A DNA stretch of 64,000 nucleotides from Chromobotia macracanthus (taxonomy: Eukaryota; Chordata; Actinopteri; Cypriniformes; Botiidae): contig JAZGTH010000013.1 of assembly GCA_036877525.1 (NCBI GenBank), positions 10,776,001 through 10,840,000 of the forward strand, read 5' to 3'. How positions within the stretch are numbered: the stretch's first letter is position 1; every line of letters starts with the position of its first letter. The notes beneath the pieces are model-generated. The model saw only the letters and a list, made by a program, of their open reading frames with translations. It was not told where the DNA came from and did no database searches. The position numbers and the translations under genes were made by a program. Below, piece by piece: positions 50,101 to 62,100 of this stretch.

Positions 50101-53100
50101 TCTATTAGTTTTACACTGTTAATGTCAGGTATCCATGTGCTTCCACACAAGAGGAAGACCCAAGAAACAAGAACCAAGACAAGTCAGGATCTAAACAACA
50201 CGCTCTGACACAAAACACAGGGCATGTCAGGATCCTGGCAAGATAATCTAGAAAGATTCCCCCCCCCCCCCCCCGACAAGACAGAACAAACAGACAAGAA
50301 GGGCTAAGCAGGAAGACCCGACGGCCCAAGCAGGAAGCCCTGTCAGACAGACCAGGCAGTCTGACCAGACAGGGCAGGCAAACAGACAGGACCAACCAGG
50401 CGAATAAGCCAGGCCGACCGGCCTACAGACCAGATGGACCAAGCTGGCAAACAGGCCAGACGGACAGAGCAGGACATGACAGGACCAAGACCAGACAGAC
50501 AGGGCAGGACAGACCGACCAGAGCAAACAGGACTGGCGGGCAGACAGTACCAAGACAGACAGGATTGGCGGGCAGACAGGACCGGTGGCAGACAGGACTG
50601 GCCTGACCAGAACAAACAGACTGAGCAGGACAGACAGACAGGGCAGGACAGACAGACCAGAGCAACAGGACCGGCGGGCAGACAGGACCCAGACAAAACA
50701 GGCAGACAAGACAGACCGAACAGATTAAAGTACAGACAGGCACAGGGACTGGAGGACAACACAGGACAGGAAGAAGACATGACACCAGATGGGGAGACAT
50801 TAAGTAATACAGGTTTCAAAACAGAAATCAAAAACACAGGATTAACAGGTGGAGGGAACACAGGATGAGGACCAAGGACAGATGGCCCGGTGGAGCCCAC
50901 ACCGGGGAATCCCCGGGGCGCTAGGGACCAGGCCTTGGAGCAGCGGTCCAGGCCGGCAGAGGTATGGTTGAAGTAGCCGGCCACGGATGGGGACGACCAG
51001 AAGGGGGAGCCGCTGCCACAGGTTGCGGGCCCAGGAACCGAGACATGGGACCCAAAGCTGGAGGGCCCGGCCTAAGAGGACGCCCCGTCACCAGAACATG
51101 GCCAGGACGAACCACAGCAGGACCGGGACAGGGACCGGGAATTCCGAAACAGACCCAGGGACAGAGACAGGGACCGGGACGCCCGGGGTGGACCCAGGGA
51201 CAGAGACAGGGACCGGGGTCACCAGGGCGGACCCAGGAACAGAGACAAAAACAGGGACACAGATAGGAGGCGCAGACACTGCCGCCGGAACAGAGACAGG
51301 AACAGATTCACCCGGAGGCTCAGGGACAGAGATCTCCGGGGTTTCAGGCACGTGTACGCACATCTCCAGAGGCTTGGGCACGGGCACGCACATCTCCAGA
51401 GGCTTGGACACGGGCACTGGGGGAAGAGCAGACTTCCCCTTCTGCTTCTTCTTTTTCTTTGAAGCAGACGCAGGACGCTCAAGCTCAGGAACAGACACAG
51501 GACGCTCGAGCTCAGGAATAGACATAGGACGCTTGAGCGCAGGAACAGACGCAGGGGGCTTGGTGATCCTTCCCCTCCTGGACCTGGGGACCAGAGAGCC
51601 CTCCCACTCGGAAGGGACCTCAGGTGACTGGGCACTCCGCGGCAGGGCCCAAGGGAGATATAGCCCAAGGACAGACCCTCAGCGGCCAGACCCCGACAGG
51701 AATGAGACAGGACGGGAGGACCCACGGGAGGAGCTTCCTGCTCCACCTCCCGACGGTGCAACTCCCACACTAGTTCCCAGAAGGGCAAAATTACCAGCCG
51801 GTTGCGCTCCTGTAGTGGTGGTGGGAATTGGAGGCCGGCCAGCAAGTATGCGCCAACGAGGGGCTCAGCCACGTCCTTACGCGGGCCCCGCGTAGCTGAG
51901 CATGTCAGCCTCCGTAGAACGCCACCACTCATCTGGGATCACCATGATAGCGTCTGTGTGAGAAAAAAAAGGAGAGAAAAAAAGGCTGCCTGCTGGGTTC
52001 GAAGCGGATCGGTTCGTTCTGTCAGGTATCACAGGAAAACAAACCCAGACACGGGTGATGAGAGACGAGACATGAGATACGGGAATGAACCGACAAGAGA
52101 CAGAGAACACGGGGGCATTAAATAACATATGGACAACAAGGAACAGGGGCGTGAAATGAGCGCAAATGAGACAAGAGAACAAGGGGGCGGGACCAAGACG
52201 CACGACCGGAGAGCACTTGGCGAAATGTAAACAAAACAGAGGCCATGTGCTTCCACACAAGACGAAGACCCAGAGCGTGTGTTCAGATCCCGACTCCAAG
52301 AAACAAGAACCAAGACAAGAAGGAGTCAGGATCTAACACGCTCTGACACAAAACACAGGGCATGTCAGGATCCTGGCAAGATAATCTAGAAAGATGCAGA
52401 ACAGGAAGCCAGGACCCTGACAGTTAACTGTCTAGCTGAACCCTAGCAACCATGTAACAAAATGAATAAGCCATATTTCAACATTAGAACACTGTAGAGA
52501 CATGTAGATGAGCTTATTTGACTTGGGCTGTTAGTGGGCTTTAAGTATTGCCCTGGGAACTTTCTGACCAAACCCTAGCAACCATTTAGATCACCCTAGC
52601 ACCCTGCTAACATAATAAGCCATATTTTTGTATATCTATCATGTGTAATACAAGCATCATGCTAACATCATGCTAAGTCACACTAGTATCATGCTAAGTC
52701 ATACTTACATCATGTTAAGCTCATGCCAAGTCATGTTAGCGTGATGCTAATTCATGCCACTTCATGCTAATGTGTGTGTGTTTAGTAGCAGAAGGGGAGA
52801 TGGTTGATGGTGAGCGGAAATCAGACTCCAGTCCTGAAAGGGAAGCTACAGCAGAAGACGATTTTAAAGAATCAGATCCCTGCAAGAAGAGGAAGAGGAA
52901 ACCCTACCGCCCAGGTCAGAGCCAGAATAAAGCATCACAGTTGCCTTTAAACACTTTCTTTATTAATATGCTTGCTTTTCTCATTGTCCACAGCACATCA
53001 TTGCCAGTTACTTTGTTTCTGTCCATGCAACAACAGGCAGTGGTGTGCTATGAATGCTTTTATGTAATAAAAGCAAACATTTTTGGACAAAAGCAAAGCA

Positions 53101-56100
53101 ATTGGACAATTTCTCATAATGAAAGAAAATAATTTTATTAATAATTGAATGCAGTAAAATGGCATTTTGTTTAGTCCACAAGTTTACAAAGCCCTAAGAA
53201 ATCTATTCAATTATGGTTATGCAAGATGTGTTTTATACATGACAATTAGAAGATCTAAAAATGATAAGGGATGAAAAGTACAGTACAGTTTTTTGTTTGA
53301 AATTTTTGTTTGTTTTATTTTTTATCAGCCAATGCTATAATTCAAAATTCGGCATGGTTTATGGTTTAACTCATTATTAGCCAACACAAATATGAACACA
53401 ATGCTATATGTTCTTAACTAATAATAACAAGTTCAGTACAGAAATTCAGTCGATGTTCTCTCAGGTATCGGAGGGTTCATGGTCAGACAGAGGAATCGAA
53501 TGGGCCCCGGCAGAACCAAACCGGCTCTGGCCAGAAAGGACTCTACTGGATCTGAGAACCTGCAGGGCAAAGATGAAAGTGAGTATCATTTCCACCCACA
53601 CACTGGCTGTTTTTTAACTACCCATTTGTCTGGACATTTGTTAAATCTTAAAGGAAAAGTTCACCCAAAAATTCTGTCGTCAGTGTTCACCCTTATGTCA
53701 CCCCAAACCTGTATGACGTGGGACACAAAGGGAGATATTAGGCAGCCTCAGCCTTTAACAATACTAAAAATTAATACAACAAAATACTAAACAAATACAA
53801 TACAGCATTTCTTCTTGTTTCTCACATTACAGTAAAAAAAGGGAAACTCTTAATGAAGTCTTAAATCTTATGATGTGCCAACAAAAATATAGCATTGATC
53901 TTAATTACCTTTTTTCTCAATTTCTTTGTAGATGTTCTGCTTATCTTATTCATGTATTGACAGTACAGAGTTTCCATGTAAAGCATTAACATGGCCACCT
54001 CTTTGTCTGTTTTGATAGGCTGGGGAGACCAAGCGCCTGACACTCCGATTGATAAAAAACATCCTTTGTCTGATTTTCCTGACAATCCTGAAATTAAAAT
54101 ACGGAAACGCTACAGGAAAAAGAAGACCAAACTGGAAGAGGCTTTTCCCACTTACCTACAGGTGTGGTCAAATTTTAGAACTTTCCAACATTTCGAACAA
54201 TTTAGAAAGATCAGAACATTGTGGAGTATTACTGCTAACGCAGATCCTTAGGTTGACACTGTGCATATAGCTTCCTTTGTACAAAAAGCAACATTTATGA
54301 GCAGCAGGGTCTGTACTTACTAGCAACCATCGATAGATGCTTAATTTATCTCTGGAAATTCCAAACGTGTCACTAGACAGCATCAATAGAACTCAGAGAT
54401 GCCAGATTTCTTAGTGAAGAAGACTCAGCTTTTTTAGATAAAGTAGGATTTTGTCTAACTGAGCATGACATTGACTATAAGAGCAAACATGTTGTTTTTT
54501 CTCAACTGCTTTATTTCCTGTTGTTAGTCTCAAAATGATGTTTAAAACTATTACAGGCAAACTTTACGAAACCTATTGAGTCTGTCATCAGTGCACTTAC
54601 TGAGCTATGAATTAAATGATAAAAAGTATAGAAGAGGTGGGCACTACGACCAGTGTCTGATACCATTGTAAGAGTAGTTTTTTAACCAATCATCATATTA
54701 ACCAATGTCGATGTAGTAATATTGCCATGATATAGTTATTTTTGCTAACGTAACATTTAACAACACAAGTACTCATAATAAATAGCCACATGGTGATACC
54801 TGGGGGTATGACACAAATCTTGTGTCATATTACAGTAACAGCATTTTCACAGTATATGTGATTTTATATGTTATATGTTTATGTAGTGATGCATATTTTA
54901 GTAAATGCTTTATAAATGAGAGTAGATTTTCCTTTTTTTATTTGGAACTAGATGAAGGCAAATCAATAGAAATGTTTTTTGATAAAGAATGATATTTCTG
55001 GTATCAGTGCAACAACAGCTACACATTGTACAGCTTCATATTAATACTTAAAAAACAAAACATTAAAAGTAAAACAAATATTATACAATTTCAGAATAGA
55101 AGAGGCATATTCAGGCATATGCTGTTTTTAAATAGCAAACGTACTTACATCGGTGACCGCACATTAGTCTAATTCTATATTAACACGGCAAGATATTGTA
55201 AATATGAGAATAGTGTATTTGGACGGTGAAAACTCAAGCTAATGCTAACTAAGTCACCATGGCAGTGAATCAGACCGGAAGGTGCTTCTCAGACGAGTCG
55301 CTTCAAATTAAATATTGAAAATGGAGGCTTTTAATGTCGTAACCGGGCAGGTTATCAAGGGCTGGAGGATGTTAGATGAGCTGAGCTGAAATGACAGAGT
55401 GGTTGAGGCCCAGTACAAGTGCGCCACATACATAGTGTCATGCATCTTTAACAGACGTGCCCTGCAAGGCTGCTTTTGAGTGCGGTAAGATCGACTGAAA
55501 TGTGAGCTCATTTGATGTGACAACATGACACTCAGTGTAGTGTAACTCCATCTGAATGTAACTCCCACAGTCTGCTCTGACAACCCACTTCCATCAACAA
55601 ACCTCAGAAGATCTCCACTAATCTCCAAAAATAATTTTATTTAAAAATATAGACAACATCAGTATGATTCAAGCTGATGTGTTTTGCTTTGTGTTATGAT
55701 GTACTAGTGTTTTTTATTGCAATACTGTTAATTACTCTGTGCCAGTAATGGTCTGATCTGGGTTCCCACAGTCATAGAAAACCTAGAAATAGCAGAGAAA
55801 TTTAAATTTACTTTTATAGACACTGGTTTATAGGCAAGATATACAGTATGTATTGATGACTTCCTGTATTGATTAGATTCTAAATCTCAAGTGAACCTTT
55901 ACTGGATGGACGATAAAGACATACTCTATATTGTCCTTTCAGTGTTTATTTTAAGATCAAATAATTTATTATAGAGTTCATAAAATAAAATATAGTTGCA
56001 ACCACAGAAAAACACATAAGAGAGCACAGAAAAACATTACTTAGCATGTTGATGGTAAGCCAGCTTAGCTAACATAGCTCAGCTAGGGTCAACATAGTTA

Positions 56101-59100
56101 GGGTCAGCCTGATAGCTGAAGAGCCATGTTGAAAAGATAACCATAACCAGATAACCACAACCAGATAACCACATGTAACTTCAGGACATGCCATGGAGAA
56201 TCAGTACCGAATTTTATGTCAGTATATCATAGTTTAAAAGATTGCAATTTGTGACAAATTTAAAAATGGCTGACAAACGGCAAACATTTTTGCGCACAAT
56301 AATAAAGTGCTCTGACTGTATCTTTGCTTCCAGGAGGCCTTTTTTGGGAAAGACCTGTTGGACAAGAGCAAACAGAGTCGACAGGAAACCACACGACTTC
56401 TGCTGAAGGTTGAGCGAGACAGGAAGCAGCTTGTGGCCAGTCAGATGAAGCTTTCATCCAACTCTTCGCTAGGTACCTCATCAATGCTGCTGCCCAGTAA
56501 AGCAGTAACTGCACGTACGTAGATGCTGGAAGAGACACGCCTTTTTAATCTTCTCGTTTTTTGTTTACCTTTTTCCATTATTACAGTAATACAATGCCAT
56601 ATAACATTCATGTCCAGTCAAATGAATTAATTGATTTTTTTTTTAAAGTCAACATGAAATCAAAATTCAAAGAATTTTCATAATTCATGTTCCTGATACT
56701 ATTGGGCATTATTAACCACATTTCTCAAAAATGTCTTGCTCTGCCTTATAACTTAACATATAAGTTATGGTAACCAACAGCTATATAGCTGTTTAGACAT
56801 TGCTTTAGGTTACTGTGTAAAGTATTGGCGCTAGTTAATGCAGTAATTTAATACTGGTTAACATCGATATAATAAACATTACCATAATAACAGCACATTA
56901 CAATAGATTTAAAAAAGGTTTACCTTTGGTCTTTGTTGAAATGGTGAGCTAGACTTTCAGCCTCCACTTCCTTTCAAAAAGCCTCTTCAAAAGCCCACTT
57001 TTCATGATCCAGTCAATCCCCAATGGAAGAAATAAAGTCCCACCCTATATTTTCTTTATTTTAAGAGTGACTATCATTTTTCACTCGAAAAAATACAGGA
57101 AATTACGGTAAAAGATTTGTGAAAGCAATTTCATGTTGACTTTAAGGATAGTCTTCACGATTTAGACCAGTTAGATCTTAGTAGTTACTTTCCTCCTCAT
57201 TCATATCCACAGAGAACTCTGAGGAGCCTCTGGTGGAGATGTCTGAAGAGCTAAAATCAGACTCAGAGCTGCTGGGAATGTTTTCTGATAACATTGGCAA
57301 GCAGACAGAGGAGTCCGGTAGGCCATTATTACAGTCTAAACATGAGAAATAATGGCAACCATAACTGAGTCCTGTGGCCAGTTCTTACAAACCACTTAAA
57401 AACCCTTAGATATAATTATCAGGGTTTTCAGCAGGGATTGTCTTAACTTTAAGGTTTTGTTGCAATTGGCCTATTAAGTCAATCAGTTTTAAAACTGGAA
57501 CTTAGCTATATACATTTAGCTATATCTACTTAACTGTAACTTAGATATAACCTAATTTGTAGTTATAAACAGGCCACAGATAGTGAATTAGATCTATTTT
57601 TAATGAAATAATCATCCAAACAAATTTACTAAAATTATTGAAACGTCTCAACTCATCATATGAGAGAGATTGTTTTTTTGGAGAGGGTGTAATTATTGTC
57701 TCAGCCTTACAGCTGTGGCCTCAGGATGTGACTTAAAAAAATAACTGTTGTTTTTTACTTCATGTGTGTTTCATTGTAAAAAGTACCTTTTGCAGAAAAG
57801 GGAATTTCTTTTTTCTAAAATCTATTGTTATTCCTAAAAACGTCTTTAAATTGTTCTGCTATTTTTCATTAACTTAGTTATTTCCCATCATTAACCATTG
57901 TTTCTTTTTCAGTATGCTGCTCTTAATTGTCTCTTTATTATAGTTTTTTTTGCATTTTCACATTTTTTTTACATTATTTCTTTTTTCATTATTATTCTCA
58001 TTCATTCCACGGTATCTATAAATCCTCTGTGGTTACAGCAAAGGCTCTTTCTTTCCTTCTTTCCTTCATTCCTTCCTTCCTTCTTTCCTTCTGTTCTTTC
58101 CTTCTGTGTCTTTCTTTTTTCTTTCTCTTTCTTGCTCTCTCTCTATTTCTCCTACAGTTTATCTCGTTCAATTATTTCTCCATGCTGATCTTTCATTGTG
58201 TTTGGTTTGGGTCTTTGTAGGTCTTGATTTTTGCCCTTTCCAAGTTGACTACTCTCCTTCACCATTTGGTAAGAGTTTCATGCTCATGTTATTTTTTTAG
58301 TTCACAGTCTGTCCTCACACACTTTTCGCTTGGTTTGTAATGTTTGCGTTCTCAAACTTATTGAAAGTGTTTTTGATTTGACTCCTCACCCACAATGTGC
58401 ACTGAACCTGAATTCCTCTTTTATGCACCAGCAGTCTATTCAGTTTTACTCAGTACAACATCCTGTCTGAACCATTTATATTACTTAACTGACTGACAAT
58501 GATGTAGCAATTTAGCGCTGCACTAACAGGCTTGTTCAAGGACTCTATTGCAACACTGGAAAAATATATACTATAGACAGGCATTTTAGAAAACCTAATT
58601 GCATGAATAAATGGCTTTCCTCTGTGGGGCTACAGTCAAGGTCTCTGATTGTATGGAGTGAAGAATAGGTGCACCATTCCACTGAGAACTACACAAGGCC
58701 TTGGTCTGATGAAAAAGAACCACTGCTGCAGTTTATGGATAATGCTGTGCATTAGTTCCTGCTGTACAAACAGGCTTGGAAGATGAGGCTCTATGATCTG
58801 TGGGGCCTACAATATAGTTACACACTGTACAAATATACTTGTAATTTAGCTATACATAAATATGGCTATAGTATACAGCTAATACATTTGCTTTTAAAAC
58901 TGTGCAGTGCCGTATTAATTTGGCGCAATACATAATTTTGATGTGAATTGTTATGCATGTGAATTTATATGTGGCTTCAGGGCACTGAAAATATAACCAA
59001 CAAGCTGTATGTACTACTTTAATAGTCCTTTTACAGAATTTTTCGTCAGTTATGACAGCTGAATTGCCTCTAGTCACCTTCATTGTATGGAATGCTACAC

Positions 59101-62100
59101 TTTCAGTTGTCTTACACTAAATTTCACTGATGATATTTTTTATTTTCTCAAGTGTTTAAAATGACATGAGGGTAAGTGAATTTTTTTTTTTTTTTTTACA
59201 GTTGTTCCTTGACCTTTCCCTCATTAAACAACAATACTTTCTTTCATGTAAAATAAAAAGATCTGATTTATTATTATAGCATTTCCACAGTGTTAAAAAG
59301 TCCAGTTCAGGGTATCTTACCACAGTGATTTTCAATTTCAGGGTATTGGTTGCCAATATTATGGCATTCATTGATTCTGTATAAATGACTTTGTGTATTA
59401 TATGTGTATGAACAGGTTTGGACATTGCTTCATCAGAAGGGGCGTCAGGCTCATCTCATACTCATCCAGGGCGAGCTCATATGCACCAGATGTCAGAGGA
59501 GCCACTGGACGGCATCCTAAGCCCTGAGCTGGACAAGATGGTCACAGATGGTCCGTATACACTAACAATACGCATTATGAAAAGTAAGGATTTATTTTTT
59601 TTTCTAAATTACTAGCTTTCTGTCTTACAGAATCAATACTTGGCAGACTCTACAAAATACCAGGTGTGTTAAAAATACAAAGCAGCAGCTGCCAGACAAC
59701 ATGTTAATTTTGGTATGCTGTAAGTAACTGGAGATCTATGTCTCTTTGCAGAGCTTGGTGGAAAGGATGTGGAAGATCTCTTCACAGCTGTCCTTAGCCC
59801 CAGCACTAGCCAACCTCCTCAGATCCCTCAACAGATCCAGGGAACTCAAACCCTGCATGGACAGCCATACCCCTCCCAACCCAACTCGGGTGCGTTGGGA
59901 GCATTGGATGAATGTTATGTTTGTTGAATGTAACTTTGTTTTGTATCTTTTGATCACATTTGTGTATTTAATTTAAAGGAATGTTCGAGGATATAGTTGT
60001 AAAACAAGCAAAGGCTGTAGTCTGCATCATTAAAATTAAACTGTAAATTTCAAAAAAGTTTCCAGAACACTCCCCCATCTCCCACTGAAAGACAGCACAT
60101 AAATTAAAACAGATATCCCCGCTCAGAAATTGAAACTGTTTGAGTCAACCCTGCCATGGTGGGCTAATCTGGACTCTCAAACTAACAAAGCAGTGTTTTT
60201 GGTAGCACTATAATGTTAGCAAATACCTTACTTATTTGTTTTTGCACATTCATGTGAAATAAAAGAAAGCATCTGTAGTTATAAAGACACAGAAAATCTC
60301 CCTGTAACTTGAAAGATATAATCTGTGGTAACCGACAGCACATCAAAGATAGAGTTTAACTTGTATTGAACCTTGTATTGAACATTCTTACAGACAAAAA
60401 TAATATGATAGAATTGCACAGCTTGGCAGATTAATTACTCAGCCTTTACCTGAGGTTAAACAGTACGTTGGCAGACTAAATTTCATTGTCATGTTGAAAT
60501 CTTGAAGGTCAGCCATTATTGTATGTATATGCACTGTAGGTCAGTTGTTTTGCTGTGTTTTTGTACAGAAATGGCTTCACGGATGCCAGTGATGAATGGT
60601 CTGATGGAACCCAAACAGCAGTTTTCACAGCCCCTAATTGGTCCTGGAGCAGGGCTCGATATGGCTCGCAGCATCCCCTCCGTGCAGCGCATGCCTTTCA
60701 CAGATAATCTTAGGTCAGCCATGAGTGTATTAACCTCAGAAGCACTATACATATCTGCATTATAATCTTAGAAGCAAAACATAATTAGATAGAACATTCA
60801 TGTTGGTATTTTTCTGTTCTGTTATTCAAAATGTTGAGACTTGGTAGTAATTAGTATTTCTGAATGACAGTGATGGGAACTCGCGTCTGCTACTTGGACT
60901 CAAGTTTTTTTGTAGTCACAAAAAAATGAGAGAGTTGAATAGGATTTGAACACAAGAGATAGCTCTCTTTAATTTCCTCTTTAATTAAAATGACAGCATC
61001 AAAATAAATTTTTTCTCATTATTTTATTCCTATTAATATGTGCTTGCAGCAGCAAATAGAACAATTCTCTAAAGCTAGCATTATTATATAGGCACGTGAT
61101 CTGAAGGCACATGTGTTTATCACCCATTGTTATATAAATGAACAACAAACAATAACAACATAAATAAATCTTACTTTGTGATAATCTTCACGTTATCTGT
61201 ATGTCATAATTTGCAATCAGGTCAGTTTATTAAGTTGGGGTACGTTATTATATCGTCTTATGAGAAACAGACAGGAATTTTGTTCTTTGCTGTTTACTGT
61301 AACACTTGCCTATAGACAGGATTTCTTTATTGAAGCGCTTTGTATTCATTATGTCTTTGTGATCAAAGTACTTCTAAACTTTGTTGCATCTAGAGGCAGG
61401 TTCTTTCATCAGTTTTAATGTGGGTGCATATCATGCATTCACTGCATGTAAAGCAAGCAAAATGTAGTGACATTTTATAGTATTTAATGTTCTGTTTAAT
61501 TATGTAAAAAAAATGTAATAGTTTGACAGTAATAGTTTATTTTGTGTATAGAAAGTTATTGATTTAGGTAAAACCTGTACATTATTAGTCAATTTTAAAT
61601 AAATTAACAAGACATTCTAATTCTATTTAACATTTCAAAACATTAAATACACCTCATACACTGTTAATTGAAATAGCTAGCTAAAAGAACTATTGCTAAA
61701 ACTAGAACAAAGACTTAAGACTTGACTTGGACCTCAAGGACTTGGACTTGACCTAGGCTTTGATCCCACAGACTTGTGAACAGGTCTGCTGAATGACATT
61801 AATATCTGCTGTTCAGGGACAGGAAGTTCAATCTGATAGCGCAGGAAACCGCTGGTCCATGGTCTGCTACAGGTTCATCTTCAGCCTCTGCTCCTGCTGC
61901 TTCATCTGAGGTGGAGGGAGACTCCATGTCCATGGCACAGAAGAGCACTCTTAAGTGGGAGAAAGAAGAAACACTAGGAGAACTTGCCACTGTTGCACCT
62001 GTGCTGTACACTAACATCAACTTCCCAAACCTTAAGGAGGAATATCCAGGTGTGGAAAACTAAATTATACATACAAATTATACTGTTTTATGTATTATGT

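Larger units (their letters stand above)
50123..52422 (-). mobile_element. Non-autonomous LTR retroelement insertion, 2.3 kb, GC-rich
   Basis: The ends are TG..CA (TGTCAGG at 50123, CCTGACA ending 52422), flanked by the 5-bp duplication GTTAA. A 403-bp LTR (52020-52422) is matched by a shortened copy at 50123-50257 that lacks an internal stretch of about 210 bp, a smaller one and its last bases. I see no reverse transcriptase, protease or integrase. The interior is GC-rich with minisatellites and a gag-like or unknown minus-strand frame, so the likely orientation is minus. A purine run lies near 51961-51982; I do not recognise a tRNA primer site. Confidence 0.85.
49462..52791 (+). other. kmt2c: Intron 23, carrying the LTR insertion
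   Basis: The intron is 3.3 kb, of which 2.3 kb is the LTR element. Without the insertion it would be about 1 kb. It also carries CCCTAGCAACC tandem units on both sides of the insertion and a CATGCTAA array next to the acceptor. Confidence 0.85.

Noticed and set aside
50434..50868. Open frames of 94-213 codons on both strands
   Set aside because: They follow the CAGACAGGAC minisatellite, give repetitive Cys/Val/Leu or Thr/Asp/Arg text, and lie inside the LTR element; no domain or start context supports a gene.
50987..51895. A 302-codon + strand open frame rich in GTGTET repeats
   Set aside because: It is the shadow of GC-rich tandem repeats and the opposite strand has an equally long frame. 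The non-repetitive part reads more like protein on the minus strand.
52640..52772. CRISPR-like regular spacing of CATGCTAA units
   Set aside because: The units are imperfect, contiguous without unique spacers and in a vertebrate intron; this is a simple tandem array.
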